A stretch of DNA of 61,849 nt, taken from NCBI GenBank assembly GCA_944325635.1, contig CALVBD010000009.1, forward strand, positions 1 to 61,849. The letters run 5' to 3'. This stretch comes from Candidatus Gastranaerophilales bacterium. Its GTDB lineage: Bacteria > Cyanobacteriota > Vampirovibrionia > Gastranaerophilales > Gastranaerophilaceae. This document shows, piece after piece, positions 19,239 through 28,651 of this stretch; position 1 is the first letter of the stretch, and the number at the start of each line of letters is the position of its first letter. Under the pieces are notes generated by a model, which saw only the letters and a program-made list of their open reading frames with translations, did not search any database and was not told where the DNA came from. Made by a program: the position numbers and the translations under genes.

Positions 19239-19433
19239 ATTAATTTCTCCTTTTATGGTATTAACTAACATCGCCGGAAGCTTATCTTTATTATTTCGAT
19301 TAAGCCGGAGCCTCTATTTAAAGCCTAAGCTCTAAATTTTTACCCCACCGGCCGGGTCTTTCTACCAATTACACCCAAAATTATTTTATATAAAAATATT
19401 TAAAATGTCAAAGCCCTGTAACAAGAACTTTAC

Positions 19434-20003
19434 ATAATGCATGTTATCGGAAATAAAGAAAACAGTCCTGCTTTTTATTCTTGGGGCTTATGCAGCCCCA
19501 AGACCTGCACCAGTATTCTTTCTTTTGGTTGCGATGCCAAAAGAAAGAATACTGGACAAGAAAGAAAAACTCGCTTATTAACAGCGCTGCTGCACAGCGC
19601 AAGACTGAATAGCTGTCGTTAAATGCTGGCACATTTAACCTTTCAGCCTCACTATTGCACTTCGTGCACGTTCGGCAACCTGCATATAGCAGGTCTGAAT
19701 AAAATCCCCCTGCCCCCCCCTTACTAAGGGTGCAAGTTCTAAGCCGCCCTTGTAAAGGAAGGTGGCGCGTTAGCGCCGGAGGGTTTTCTGGCGAGCGTGC
19801 GGCGTAGCCGCGATAGCGAGCACTGGAGGTTGAAGGCAAAGCCTTCAACTACTTCCATTTTATTCCGCGGCGCGCAGCGACGCTGGAATTTTTGCGTGTT
19901 TTTCTTTTTCGGTTCACTTTTTCTTTTTGCTTCGCAATCAAAAAGAAAAAGTGAACGTAATGAAGAAGTTGGAGAACTTGTTTCTTCCGATTACATGCAT
20001 TAT
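19434..20003. mobile_element. Multi-hairpin element with terminal inverted repeats, copy A
   Basis: Bounded by 19-nt terminal inverted repeats with one mismatch: ATAATGCATGTTATCGGAA (19434-19452) and its partner at 19985-20003. Inside is an ordered row of hairpins: 19481-19501 (TTGGGGCT/AGCCCCAA), a perfect 19-bp stem 19510-19528/19537-19555 with loop TTGCGATG, 19584-19600, 19618-19639, 19678-19694, a GC-rich module near 19760-19830, 19829-19849 (GTTGAAGGC/GCCTTCAAC), and a perfect 18-bp stem 19912-19929/19939-19956. No transposase or convincing ORF. The same series recurs at 58437-59309. Identity as MITE-like DNA or as a large structured RNA is open. Confidence 0.75.
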
Positions 20004-20007
20004 TTAC

Positions 20008-20043
20008 AAAAAATCTCCTCTTTATATAAAGAGGAGATTTTTT
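20008..20043. terminator. Terminator after rpsH (bidirectional form)
   Basis: A perfect 18-bp palindrome: A-run, TCTCCTCTTTAT, ATAAAGAGGAGA, T-run. It begins 20 bp past the rpsH stop on the minus strand and would separate rpsH from rplF. It directly abuts the right end of the multi-hairpin element. Confidence 0.9.
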
Positions 20044-20062
20044 AAATTTATCATATTCAGAC

Positions 20063-20458
20063 CTAGTATATGTAGCAAAGAACTTCGCCGCCGATGTTTT
20101 CTTTACGGGCTTTTCTGTCTGTCAATAAGCCTTTGCTTGTTGATACTATTGCTACACCCATACCGCCCAATACTTTTGGAAGGTTTTTAGCCTTGCAATA
20201 TGTTCTCAAACCAGGTTTTGAAATTCTTTCCAGTTTTGAAATTACAGGTCTGCGATTTTCGTCATATTTTAATGTAATTTCCAATACTTTGAATTTTCCA
20301 ACTTCTTTAACACTATAATCTGTGATAAAGCCTTCTGCTTTTAATAATTTTGCTAATTCAACTTTCAATTTAGAAGAAGGGATTTCAACTTTTTCGTGTG
20401 AAACCATATTAGCGTTTCTAATTCTTGTTAGCATATCTGCTATAGGATCTGTATTCAT
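20063..20458 (-). CDS. rpsH: 30S ribosomal protein S8
   Basis: A 131-residue protein that binds the central 16S rRNA domain. Start [17 protein letters not shown] and C-terminal signature [32 protein letters not shown] are diagnostic. It is followed by a terminator rather than running into rplF, and is preceded by a 261-bp spacer from rpsN. Confidence 0.97.
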   Translation of the reverse strand: MNTDPIADMLTRIRNANMVSHEKVEIPSSKLKVELAKLLKAEGFITDYSVKEVGKFKVLEITLKYDENRRPVISKLERISKPGLRTYCKAKNLPKVLGGMGVAIVSTSKGLLTDRKARKENIGGEVLCYIY

Positions 20459-20719
20459 TTTGTTATTTCCTTTTTTCTTATGCCGGAAATTTGTTTTCCG
20501 GCGCTACTTACCAATTTTTGTCCGGTTCGGCTAATCGCCGCCTTGACGAGTTTCAGCAGTTTAGCAAAAGCCTTACAGTGTGCTTTTAATTTTTGCTGTC
20601 GAAAACTTTACGACTGCATATTATATTAAAATTAAAACACCTGTAGTCCTCTCAAATTTGCAAAAAATACAAATATGAGCCTCCCTGCATTTTAGTGTCA
20701 GGGAGAAGTGCCTCAGGCA

Positions 20720-20926
20720 CTACCAACTAGCTTTTGTAACACCCGGTAATAAACCCTGGTGTGCCATTTTTCTCAAACAAATTCTGCACAGACCGAAATC
20801 TCTGTGGTAACCGTGAGGTCTGCCGCAGATGCTGCATCTGTTGTGCAATCTTACTGAAGGATATTTACCCTTTGCAGCAAGTGCTTCTCGTCTGAGTTCT
20901 TTATTTATCATCGCTTTCTTAGCCAT
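20720..20926 (-). CDS. rpsN: 30S ribosomal protein S14, zinc-binding type
   Basis: A 68-residue short-form S14 with the zinc ribbon C31-x2-C34 ... C47-x2-C50 ([22 protein letters not shown]) and the usual LPGVTKASW end. Slightly longer than the typical 61 residues because of the N-terminal [20 protein letters not shown] precedes the ATG. Confidence 0.96.
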   Translation of the reverse strand: MAKKAMINKELRREALAAKGKYPSVRLHNRCSICGRPHGYHRDFGLCRICLRKMAHQGLLPGVTKASW

Positions 20927-20991
20927 GAATTTCTCCTTATGTTTCTTAGTTTGTTTTTATCTGTTATTTTTATTTGGATTAATACATCCAA

Positions 20992-21549
20992 CTATTTGTT
21001 CATCCCTTTGAAAGGCATTCCGAGTAATCTCAACAATTCTCTTGCTTCATCATCAGTTTCAGCAGTTGTAATAATTGAAACGTTCATACCTTTTACAAGA
21101 TCAACTTCTTCATACGTAATTTCAGGGAAAAGAGCCTGTTCTTTCAAGCCGAGAGTATAGTTGCCGCGGCCGTCGAAAGATTTAGGGCTGATACCTCTGA
21201 AGTCACGAATACGAGGGAACACAACGCAGATTAATTTTTGCAAGAAATCATACATTCTTTCACCTCTGAGTGTTGCCATTGCACCAACCGGCATACCTTC
21301 TCTTAATTTGTAAGTTGCGATTGATTTTTTAGCTTTGGTGATAACACATTTTTGACCTGCGATTTTAGTCAATTGTGCTTCGATAGCTTCAGCGATTTTT
21401 GAGTTGTGAGAAGCTTCACCTACACCCATATTCAAAACAATCTTATGAAGTTTCGGAATCTGCAAATCATTTTTGTATCCGAATTTTTCTTTCATAGCTT
21501 GTTTAACTTCTTTTTCGTATTTGGTTTTTAAGCTTTCTGTTTTAGTCAT
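20992..21549 (-). CDS. rplE: 50S ribosomal protein L5
   Basis: A 185-residue 5S-rRNA-binding protein of the central protuberance. Signatures: [16 protein letters not shown] and [25 protein letters not shown] block, GMPFKGMNK at the end. Normal length and normal position between rplX and rpsN. Confidence 0.97.
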   Translation of the reverse strand: MTKTESLKTKYEKEVKQAMKEKFGYKNDLQIPKLHKIVLNMGVGEASHNSKIAEAIEAQLTKIAGQKCVITKAKKSIATYKLREGMPVGAMATLRGERMYDFLQKLICVVFPRIRDFRGISPKSFDGRGNYTLGLKEQALFPEITYEEVDLVKGMNVSIITTAETDDEARELLRLLGMPFKGMNK

Positions 21550-21586
21550 TTTCGTATTTCCTTAATTCTGTGACGAATAATATATA

Positions 21587-21925
21587 TTAAACGTCTAATT
21601 GTTCACCACATTTTTTACAAACACGAACTTTTTTGCCGTCAACGACATCGTGTTTGATCCTTGTCGGTTTTTCGCATGCAGGGCATACAACCATAACTTT
21701 GGAAGCATCCATCGGAGCTTCAAGCTTGATTAAACCGCCTTGAATTCCTGCCATAGGCTGAGGTTTCTGAGCTTTAGTCACCATGTTAGCGCCTTCTACA
21801 ACAACTTTGCCTTCTGAAGGGTTAACTTTTTTGATGTTGCCCATTTTGCCTTTGTCCTTGCCGGAAGTAACGATAACTCTGTCACCGTTTTTTACATGCA
21901 AGCTTTTTTTATTTTTATCTGTCAT
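21587..21925 (-). CDS. rplX: 50S ribosomal protein L24
   Basis: A 112-residue assembly-initiating protein. KOW motif near the N-terminus (HVKNGDRVIVTSGKDKGKMGNI), then VVVEGANMVTKAQKP. The C-terminal part carries two CxxC pairs (VCPACEKPTRI and VCKKCGEQ), which could form a zinc ribbon; this is seen in many bacterial L24 proteins. Confidence 0.96.
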   Translation of the reverse strand: MTDKNKKSLHVKNGDRVIVTSGKDKGKMGNIKKVNPSEGKVVVEGANMVTKAQKPQPMAGIQGGLIKLEAPMDASKVMVVCPACEKPTRIKHDVVDGKKVRVCKKCGEQLDV

Positions 21926-22018
21926 TTTTATTTCTCCATTTTATACAGTTTTTAACTGATTTTTAATTTGCTAAGGGAACCTCGACCCTGTCCCTTCGCA
22001 TCTCTTTTGCTTTAACGG

Positions 22019-22387
22019 TTATATTACCTCCGGAGCCAAAGAAACTATTTTCATATAGCCTTTGTCACGAAGTTCACGTGCAATTGGTCCGAATACACGG
22101 GTTCCTCTAGGGTTTCCGTCTTTGTTGATAATTACTGCTGCGTTTTCGTCAAATCTGATAACAGATCCGTCTGCACGTTTGATATCAGCTTTAGTTCTTA
22201 CAACAACAGCTTTTACAACTTCACCCTTTTTAACTGCCATATTCGGAGTTGCGTCTTTTACGGAAGCTACGATCTCATCGCCTACTGCCGCAAATTTCTT
22301 ATTTGAGCTGCCCATAACACGGATACATAAAAGTTGTTTAGCACCTGTGTTATCTGCTACTTCTAATCTGGTTTCTTGTTGTATCAT
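22019..22387 (-). CDS. rplN: 50S ribosomal protein L14
   Basis: A 122-residue protein at the subunit interface. Start [26 protein letters not shown] and internal [28 protein letters not shown] are typical. Full length; same strand and order as in other S10/spc clusters. Confidence 0.97.
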   Translation of the reverse strand: MIQQETRLEVADNTGAKQLLCIRVMGSSNKKFAAVGDEIVASVKDATPNMAVKKGEVVKAVVVRTKADIKRADGSVIRFDENAAVIINKDGNPRGTRVFGPIARELRDKGYMKIVSLAPEVI

Positions 22388-22477
22388 TTTTACTTTCCTT
22401 TTAATTTAAGTAATTTTTACTGCTTTCGGCCTCTCATTACTCTTCAGGTAATGCTGCCTTACTATGCTCACTAAAAA

Positions 22478-22723
22478 TTAACGAGCTTTTTCAACTACTT
22501 CAGCCAAAGTCCAGCGTTTTCCGCCTGAAATTGGTCTAGATTCAACGATTCTTACGATATCGCCTTCGCCGCAGATATTGTTTTCATCGTGAGCCTTGTA
22601 GTTTTTGTTTGATTCGATGATTTTGTTGTATTTAGGATGTGGTTCATAATCAGCTACTTTTACGACAATTGTTTTGTCCATTTTGCTGCTTACGACTATT
22701 CCTTGTTTTTCTTTCTTAGGCAT
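22478..22723 (-). CDS. rpsQ: 30S ribosomal protein S17
   Basis: An 81-residue primary 16S-rRNA-binding OB-fold protein. Signatures [27 protein letters not shown] and [25 protein letters not shown]. Short C-terminus but within the family range. Confidence 0.96.
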   Translation of the reverse strand: MPKKEKQGIVVSSKMDKTIVVKVADYEPHPKYNKIIESNKNYKAHDENNICGEGDIVRIVESRPISGGKRWTLAEVVEKAR

Positions 22724-22764
22724 TTATTATTTTCTCCTTTAGAAGCGTTCGCTTTATCCTTATT

Positions 22765-22968
22765 TTAGGATGCTGCCTGTACGCTTTCCTTTTCTTTTAT
22801 TACAGTTTTTGCTTGAGCTATTAAGCGTTTTGTTTTTGAAACAAGCGCTGTATTTTCCAATTTGTGAGTTGAAAGTTTGATTTTGCAATCGAGTAACTGC
22901 TTTTTCCATTCAACTATTGAAGCTTGGAGCTCTTCAACTGTTTTTTCGCGCATTTCACTTAATTTCAT
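22765..22968 (-). CDS. rpmC: 50S ribosomal protein L29
   Basis: A 67-residue helical-hairpin protein near the exit tunnel. Starts MKLSEMREKTVEELQASIVEWKK; the C-terminal helix TKRLIAQAKTVIKEKE is typical. Position between rplP and rpsQ confirms it. Confidence 0.95.
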   Translation of the reverse strand: MKLSEMREKTVEELQASIVEWKKQLLDCKIKLSTHKLENTALVSKTKRLIAQAKTVIKEKESVQAAS

Positions 22969-23000
22969 TTTATATTTTCCTTTTTATTAATTTGTATAGC

Positions 23001-23423
23001 TTAATTTGCTTCCAATTTAGCTTTTTCTACAACTTTAACTTTGATAGGAAGTTTTTGAGCGGCTAATTCCAATGCGTTAACAGCTACGCTTCTATCGAAG
23101 TATTCAAGTTCGAAAAGAATTCTGTTCGGTTTAACAACCGCAACCCAGTATTCCAAATTACCTTTACCTGAACCCATACGAGTTTCAGCAGGTTTTGCAG
23201 TAATCGGTTTATCAGGGAAGATTTTAATCCAAACGTTACCGCCACGTTTGATTTCACGTGTCATCGCACGACGGGCTGCTTCTATTTGTCTGGAAGTTAT
23301 CCAGCCCGGTTCCAAGGCTTGAAGTGCATAGCTTCCGAATTCGAGTTTTGTTCCTCTTGTTTCGTGGCCTTTCATTCTGCCTTTCATCATTTTGCGGTAT
23401 TTAGTCTTTTTAGGCTGTAACAT
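23001..23423 (-). CDS. rplP: 50S ribosomal protein L16
   Basis: A 140-residue protein next to the A-site tRNA. Start [19 protein letters not shown]; signatures [18 protein letters not shown] and [20 protein letters not shown] block (here [27 protein letters not shown]). Normal length. Confidence 0.97.
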   Translation of the reverse strand: MLQPKKTKYRKMMKGRMKGHETRGTKLEFGSYALQALEPGWITSRQIEAARRAMTREIKRGGNVWIKIFPDKPITAKPAETRMGSGKGNLEYWVAVVKPNRILFELEYFDRSVAVNALELAAQKLPIKVKVVEKAKLEAN

Positions 23424-23475
23424 TTTATTTACTCCTGTTAATTATTTTTATACTTAATTCATTTTTCCGTAAAGA

Positions 23476-24201
23476 TTATTCAGCAGTTTCGATTGCTCTG
23501 CGTTTAGGGCGTCTGCCGCCTTTATCAGAATCTTTACCGGATTTTGCTTTGATGTTCTGATCTGCTTTTTCGCCAGGCATTAATATACCTTTGAAAATCC
23601 AAACCTTAACACCGATTTTACCCATAATGGTATCTGCTTCTGTGAAACCGTAGTCAACATCAGCTCTTAAAGTTTGAAGAGGAATTCTTCCTTCTTTAGC
23701 CCATTCTGAACGAGCGATTTCAGCACCGCCCAGACGTCCTGATACCATTACCTTGATACCTTGAATGCCAGCTCTCATTGAACGCTGCATTGCTTGTTTC
23801 ATTGCACGTCTGAAAGCTACACGTTTTTCAAGCTGCTGAGCGATATTTTCAGCAACAAGTTGTGCATCGGCATCAATTCTTGCAACTTCTACAACATTGA
23901 TAATAACAGGTCTGCCAATATATTTAGAAACTTCTTGTTTAAGTTCTTCAATACCCTGACCGCCGCGGCCTACTACGATACCCGGTTTTGCTGTTACTAC
24001 TGTTATTGTTGTATTTTGAGCCTTTCTGGAGATCATAATCTTTGAAACTCCGGCTGCATATAATTTTTTCTTAACGAATTTTCTGATTTTATCGTCTTCT
24101 TTTACGAAGTGACGATAGTCTTTGAATTTGGCATACCATGAGCTTGCCCATGCTTGAATTATGCCTACTCTAAATCCGGTTGGATGTGTTTTTTGTCCCA
24201 T
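23476..24201 (-). CDS. rpsC: 30S ribosomal protein S3
   Basis: A 241-residue mRNA-entry protein. Start [26 protein letters not shown] domain with [14 protein letters not shown] (the GxxG loop); C-terminal domain with [21 protein letters not shown] Lys-rich tail of about 20 residues follows. Confidence 0.97.
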   Translation of the reverse strand: MGQKTHPTGFRVGIIQAWASSWYAKFKDYRHFVKEDDKIRKFVKKKLYAAGVSKIMISRKAQNTTITVVTAKPGIVVGRGGQGIEELKQEVSKYIGRPVIINVVEVARIDADAQLVAENIAQQLEKRVAFRRAMKQAMQRSMRAGIQGIKVMVSGRLGGAEIARSEWAKEGRIPLQTLRADVDYGFTEADTIMGKIGVKVWIFKGILMPGEKADQNIKAKSGKDSDKGGRRPKRRAIETAE

Positions 24202-24230
24202 TTTTTATACCTTTTATTTTCTTATACCTT

Positions 24231-24563
24231 CTACTTATCACTAACTTTTAATGTTAAGTGTGATGTACGTTTAAGTCTTTTATAAATACGACCTTGAGCT
24301 CTTGGTTTACCGCGTCTCAATGTTTGGCTTTCATCTGCGAAAATTTCAGAAATTTTCAAAGATTCAGCTGATACGCCGTATTGTTCCTGAGCATTTGCAA
24401 CAGCAGCCTTCAAATTCTTTTCAACTACTCTTGCTGCAAAATAAGGCATAAAACGTAACATATCTTGAGCTTCAAGAACTTTTTTGCCGCGTACTTCGTT
24501 AATTACACGACGCAATTTTCTTGCTGTCATTTTAATATCTGTTTGTTTTGCTTTAGCTTCCAT
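24231..24563 (-). CDS. rplV: 50S ribosomal protein L22
   Basis: A 110-residue protein whose beta-hairpin lines the peptide exit tunnel. Signatures KMTARKLRRVINEVRGK and TLRRGKPRAQGRIYKRLKRTSHLTLKV. Normal length. Confidence 0.96.
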   Translation of the reverse strand: MEAKAKQTDIKMTARKLRRVINEVRGKKVLEAQDMLRFMPYFAARVVEKNLKAAVANAQEQYGVSAESLKISEIFADESQTLRRGKPRAQGRIYKRLKRTSHLTLKVSDK

Positions 24564-24575
24564 TTTTACTTTTCC

Positions 24576-24857
24576 TTATTTTCTTTTAGCAGTCTTATCT
24601 GAACCTGCGTGTCCTTTGTACATTCTTGTAGGTGCAAATTCACCTAATTTGTGTCCAATCATTTGCTCTGTTACATAGACCGGTACGTGAGTTTTACCGT
24701 TGTGAACAGCAATTGTATGACCTAACATATCAGGTACTATCATTGATGCTCTTGACCATGTTTTGATAACTTTATGTTCTGAATTTGCATTCATTTTAGC
24801 TATTTTTTGTTGTAGAGCTTCTTCTACGTATGGACCTTTTTTTAATGAACGTGCCAT
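24576..24857 (-). CDS. rpsS: 30S ribosomal protein S19
   Basis: A 93-residue head protein. Start [19 protein letters not shown]; signatures [24 protein letters not shown] and [13 protein letters not shown]. Preceded by a 165-bp spacer from rplB containing an inverted repeat. Confidence 0.97.
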   Translation of the reverse strand: MARSLKKGPYVEEALQQKIAKMNANSEHKVIKTWSRASMIVPDMLGHTIAVHNGKTHVPVYVTEQMIGHKLGEFAPTRMYKGHAGSDKTAKRK

Positions 24858-25022
24858 TAATTTATTCTCCTTATTGGTTTTATTGATTTCTTTTTCCGCC
24901 TGTCAAATCAAAGATTTGTTCACTCATTCCGCTTACGCTTCATTCGTAACGGCGGCATCGTAATGTGAGTCCCTGCTCGTCTTGCTCTCGCAAGCCGACA
25001 CCGGACTCACACCGGCTTACGC
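24858..25022. other. Spacer rplB-rpsS with inverted repeat
   Basis: 165 bp, long for this operon. It contains GTGAGTCC (24966-24973) paired with GGACTCAC (25003-25010) around a GC-rich loop. No ORF. It resembles the dispersed hairpins in other gaps of this window and may be a repeat insertion or an RNA structure in the transcript. Confidence 0.5.
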
Positions 25023-25850
25023 TTATTTCTTACGTCTTCTAACGATTAATTTGTCAGAAGCTTTGCCTGATTTTCTTGTCTTATGACCAAGAGCCGGTTT
25101 GCCCCAAGGTGTTTTAGGGTGTCCGCCAGGACCTGTTTTACCTTCACCACCACCGTGAGGGTGATCGCAAGGGTTCATTGTAACGCCGCGGACTGTCGGT
25201 CTGATTCCTAAGTAACGGGTTCTTCCTGCTTTACCTATTGAAAGGTTTTTGAATTCAGAGTTGCCTAATGTACCGACTGTTGCCATACATTCTTTTCTTA
25301 CCATTCTCATTTCTGATGAAGGTAATTTAATCGTTACGTAGTTGCCTTCTTTAGCCATTACCTGAGCCGCATTACCTGCTGCTCTAACCATAACTCCGCC
25401 ACGACCAGGGTTAAGTTCAATGTTGTGAACTATTGTACCTAACGGAATTAATTCGAGAGGGAGCGCGTTCCCTACCTGAACCGGTGCATCCGGTCCTGAT
25501 ACGATTACGTCACCCACATTCAAGCCTTCCGGTGTCAAGATATATCTTTTTTCACCGTCAGCATAGTATACTAATGAAATTCTTACGTTTCTGTTCGGAT
25601 CGTATTCAATTGTTTTTACAGTTGCCGGTACGCCGAATTTTTCACGTTTAAAATCTATTACACGGTATGCTCTTTTTACACCGCCGCCTTTGTGACGACA
25701 TGTAATTCTACCTGTATTATTTCTTCCTGCTGTTTTCTTTAAAGATTTAAGCAGTGATTTTTCCGGTTTTGAAGTTGTTATTTCCTGGAAATCGCTTTTG
25801 GTCATTCCTCTTTGTCCCGGAGATGTTGGGTTTAATTTTCTGATTGCCAT
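25023..25850 (-). CDS. rplB: 50S ribosomal protein L2
   Basis: A 275-residue protein needed for peptidyl transferase formation. N-terminal [17 protein letters not shown], central [23 protein letters not shown]-terminal [31 protein letters not shown], with the conserved histidine of MNPxDHPHGGG. Full length. Confidence 0.98.
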   Translation of the reverse strand: MAIRKLNPTSPGQRGMTKSDFQEITTSKPEKSLLKSLKKTAGRNNTGRITCRHKGGGVKRAYRVIDFKREKFGVPATVKTIEYDPNRNVRISLVYYADGEKRYILTPEGLNVGDVIVSGPDAPVQVGNALPLELIPLGTIVHNIELNPGRGGVMVRAAGNAAQVMAKEGNYVTIKLPSSEMRMVRKECMATVGTLGNSEFKNLSIGKAGRTRYLGIRPTVRGVTMNPCDHPHGGGEGKTGPGGHPKTPWGKPALGHKTRKSGKASDKLIVRRRKK

Positions 25851-26015
25851 TTTATTTTCTCCTTTGTTGGCTTTGGTAATTCTTTAGGGACTTGTGCCTG
25901 ACGCCCCTGTTTCTTGTTGGAGGTCTTGGGTTTATACCCCTCACCCGCATTTCTAAGCTTGCTTCGCCCGCTAAGAAATTCTACCCTCTCCCTCAAGGGG
26001 CGAGGGAGGAATGAG

Positions 26016-26324
26016 TTAAACTCCTACAAGTTCTTCGATTGGGTCGCCTTCGATTGTAACGATGGCTTTTTTAGAACTGTCTGTTCTTCCGAATTTATAT
26101 CCCATTCTTTTTGCGTGTGATGGCATATAAACTGTTCTTACTTTTTTAACTTTTCTTCCTGGAAAAGCTAATTCAACTGCCTGAGCGATTTCAATTTTTG
26201 TTGCTGATTTATCAACTTCAAAAGTATATTGACCCATTGCAGTAGCGCCTACTGATTTTTCCGTAATTAACGGCTTTTTAATCAAATCGTACAGCTTTTC
26301 CGTATTTGTTCTTTCTTTACTCAT
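26016..26324 (-). CDS. rplW: 50S ribosomal protein L23
   Basis: A 102-residue exit-tunnel protein, docking site for trigger factor and SRP. Signatures LIKKPLITEKS and QYTFEVDKSATKIEIAQAVELAFPGRKVKKVRT. Start overlaps the rplD stop by one base (TAATG), implying coupled translation. Confidence 0.96.
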   Translation of the reverse strand: MSKERTNTEKLYDLIKKPLITEKSVGATAMGQYTFEVDKSATKIEIAQAVELAFPGRKVKKVRTVYMPSHAKRMGYKFGRTDSSKKAIVTIEGDPIEELVGV

Positions 26325-26950
26325 TATTGTAACCTTTCCGTTAATTCGTTAACTGCAGCTTCTGTCATAATTACAGATCCTGCTTCCAGTAAATCTTTTA
26401 CATTTAAGTTTGACGGTAAAATCAATTTTACGCTCGGAATATTTCTTGCAGAAAGTTCAAGGTGCTGGTTTTCAGCAGCTTTAGTATCTGCAACGATTAA
26501 AACTTTACCGCTTACTTTCAATGATTTAAGAGCATTAACCATTAATTTTGTTTTAGGTTCTGTGATAGCTGAGAAATCTTTAACAATAATTAACTGGTCT
26601 TGTCTTGCTGACAATGCAGATTTAAGCGCCAATTTTCTTGCTTTTTGAGGCATATTGAAGCTGTAATCTCTCGGTTTTGGACCGAATACAACACCGCCGC
26701 CTGCAAACAATGGGGAGCGGAGGGAACCAGCTCTTGCTCTGCCGGTACCTTTTTGTTTCCAAGGTTTTCTGCCGCCGCCTGCAACTTCTGCTCTTGTTTT
26801 AGCGCATGCTGAACCCTGACGGGCATTGTTTAATTGTCTTCTTAATGCTAAGTGCATTACGTGCAAATTAGGCTCTACACCGAAAACAGCTTCGTTTAAA
26901 GTGATTTCGCCTAATTTTTCTCCATTTGTACTTAATATTTCTTTTGACAT
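26324..26950 (-). CDS. rplD: 50S ribosomal protein L4
   Basis: A 208-residue protein with a tunnel loop (GGGRKPWKQKGTGRARAGSLRSPLFAGGGVVFGPKPRDY). The C-terminal ARNIPSVKLILPSNLNVKDLL segment is typical. In many bacteria L4 also represses its own operon; whether it does so here cannot be seen. Confidence 0.97.
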   Translation of the reverse strand: MSKEILSTNGEKLGEITLNEAVFGVEPNLHVMHLALRRQLNNARQGSACAKTRAEVAGGGRKPWKQKGTGRARAGSLRSPLFAGGGVVFGPKPRDYSFNMPQKARKLALKSALSARQDQLIIVKDFSAITEPKTKLMVNALKSLKVSGKVLIVADTKAAENQHLELSARNIPSVKLILPSNLNVKDLLEAGSVIMTEAAVNELTERLQ

Positions 26951-27147
26951 TTTGTTTTTCCTTTATCTATTAACCTTTTACTGCTTACCCCTTGCGCTAT
27001 TGCACTTTATATGGCAAGTCAGGATTTTTAAAACTTGGTCTGTTTATAATTTTCGGTTTGAGATTTACCCATCACCTGAATTTCTAAACTCACGTTGTTC
27101 GTTAAAAAATTCTTTCCTCCACCGCAAGGGGCGAGGATTTATTCCGC

Positions 27148-27783
27148 TTAGTTCCATTTAGTTCTTGTCGGAACGATTGTTACCAGTCTGCCTTCGCAGC
27201 CAGGTACTGAACCTTTTACCAGAACTAATTTTTTATCAGCGTCAACTTTCACTAATTTTAATTTAGTAATGGTAACTCTTTCGTTGCCCATGTTACCTGC
27301 CATTCTTTTGCCTTTGATAACACGGCTCGGAGTTGTACCTGCACCAATTGAACCAGGTTCTCTGTGGTTTTTGGAACCGTGACCCATAGGGCCTCTGCCG
27401 AAGTTCCATCTTTTTACTGTACCCTGGAAACCTTTACCGATTGATTTTCCTGTAACATCAACTTTTTCTACGTTATCAAGAACTGATAATTCGATTTTGT
27501 CGCCTACTTTGTAGTCTTGCGGATTATCAACTCTGAATTCTTGAAGATGTCTGAAGTTTTCAAGGTTATTCTTTTTGAAGTGACCGATTTCTGCTTTTGT
27601 TAAATGTTTTTCTTTAGCAGGAATTGTGCCGACCTGGATTGCATTGTATCCGTCTGTTTCAACTGTTTTAACCTGAGTTACAACAATGTCGTCAACTTTA
27701 ATAACGGTTACAGGAACAGCTAATCCTTGTTCGTCAAAAATCTGTGTCATTCCTAGTTTTTTACCTATTACACCTAGTGTCAT
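27148..27783 (-). CDS. rplC: 50S ribosomal protein L3
   Basis: A 211-residue protein near the peptidyl transferase centre. Start GVIGKKLGMTQIFDEQG; signature GKGFQGTVKRWNFGRGPMGHGSKNHREPGSIGAGTTPSRVIKGKRMAGNMG (quoted in part by family motif). Conserved Gln in the FQGTVKR loop is the usual methylation site region. Separated from rpsJ by a structured 249-bp spacer. Confidence 0.98.
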   Translation of the reverse strand: MTLGVIGKKLGMTQIFDEQGLAVPVTVIKVDDIVVTQVKTVETDGYNAIQVGTIPAKEKHLTKAEIGHFKKNNLENFRHLQEFRVDNPQDYKVGDKIELSVLDNVEKVDVTGKSIGKGFQGTVKRWNFGRGPMGHGSKNHREPGSIGAGTTPSRVIKGKRMAGNMGNERVTITKLKLVKVDADKKLVLVKGSVPGCEGRLVTIVPTRTKWN

Positions 27784-28032
27784 ATTTTTACCTTTCTAGC
27801 TCCCCCTACTTGGTGCGGACAATATCCGCCCCTTATTCGGGTTTGCATTTTCACTTGCGAGCGCTACGTCTTGCTTAATTACTTTACCTCTCGGGGACTT
27901 ACACCCCACAACCTTGCGGTTGTTCCGATTGTTACAGATTCAAGAGCCTTCACCCTTTATTCCACTCCAACCGGTCGCAGTTCACATTATATGCATAATG
28001 CTTATTTAATTTTCAAATGCCGGTTACTGAAA
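27784..28032 (-). promoter_or_regulatory. Structured spacer between rpsJ and rplC, possible r-protein leader
   Basis: 249 bp without an ORF inside the operon. In the minus-strand transcript there is a GNRA-type hairpin ACAACC-GCAA-GGTTGT (27907-27922), next to GGGGTGTAAGTCCCC (27893-27907), and a further stem GGGGCGGATATTGTCCGC before the rplC start. Such leaders often bind a ribosomal protein. The match to any known leader is not established. Confidence 0.4.
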
Positions 28033-28350
28033 TTACAGTTTAACTTCAATATCAACGCCGGCAGGTAAATCTAATCTGCTTAACTCTTCAGTTGTCTGTT
28101 GAGTCGGTTCGTATATATCGATTATACGTTTATGAGTTCTGAGTTCAAAGTGTTCACGAGATTTTTTATCAACGTGAGGTGAACGAAGAACGCAATATAT
28201 ACGTCTTTTTGTAGGTAAAGGAATCGGGCCTGCGACTTTAGCGTCTGTTCTTTTTGCTGTTTCAACGATTTTGTCTGAAGATACGTCAATCAATTTATGA
28301 TCGTAAGCTTTTAAACAAACTCTGATTCTTTGTCTTTTTGTGCTAGCCAT
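28033..28350 (-). CDS. rpsJ: 30S ribosomal protein S10
   Basis: A 105-residue protein, also called NusE for its antitermination role. Signatures [28 protein letters not shown] and [39 protein letters not shown]. First gene of the cluster, with a sigma70-type promoter about 140 bp upstream. Confidence 0.98.
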   Translation of the reverse strand: MASTKRQRIRVCLKAYDHKLIDVSSDKIVETAKRTDAKVAGPIPLPTKRRIYCVLRSPHVDKKSREHFELRTHKRIIDIYEPTQQTTEELSRLDLPAGVDIEVKL

Positions 28351-28651
28351 TTTTATTCCTTTTCTTTTCTGTATTACTACACATTTACGGGGAACTTCTC
28401 TAAACGGGCCGCCCCAGCCCTTTGCCTGAACCTAGCTATTTATAAAATATTTCGGTATTTGTAAACATACTATTCCAAGCATATAGATAGTAGTATAAAC
28501 ATAAACGGCTGTCAACCGAAAATTTGCGCCTTTGTTTAGAATTTGTAACAAATTTTGAAATGTTTTTGTAAACTTTTATTGCTTTTTAGCAATCATTCAA
28601 AATTTACTTACTTTATATAATTAAAGTGAAGTTTACTAGAGAGGGCCTATT
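28351..28651. other. Divergent promoter region rpsJ / lytic transglycosylase
   Basis: 301 bp between divergent genes. The left half is the rpsJ leader and promoter. On the plus side a TATAAT at 28616-28621 lies 31 bp before the ATG at 28652 and may be the -10 box; no clear -35 is seen. No ORF or repeat found. Confidence 0.6.
28487..28515 (-). promoter_or_regulatory. Sigma70-type promoter of the S10 operon
   Basis: On the minus strand TTGACA (28515-28510), a 17-bp spacer and TACTAT (28492-28487): near-consensus. Transcription would start near 28480, giving a roughly 130-nt leader before rpsJ that includes GC-rich hairpin sequence (28395-28425). AT-rich DNA upstream could act as an UP element. 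Confidence 0.8.

Larger units (their letters stand above)
19272..20062. other. Long non-coding gap within the ribosomal cluster
   Basis: 791 bp between rpsH and rplF, very unusual for the spc operon. From the rpsH side it holds a strong terminator (20008-20043), then the complete multi-hairpin element copy A (19434-20003), then about 160 bp of AT-rich DNA before rplF that should carry the rplF promoter. The short frames here are broken and unlike any gene. Confidence 0.85.

Noticed and set aside
19444..19848. 134-codon frame in the rpsH-rplF gap
   Set aside because: It runs through hairpin stems of the element, differs completely in copy B, and has no ribosome-binding site.
19434..20003. Insertion sequence with transposase
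   Set aside because: No reading frame in the element shows a transposase motif; at most it is non-autonomous.
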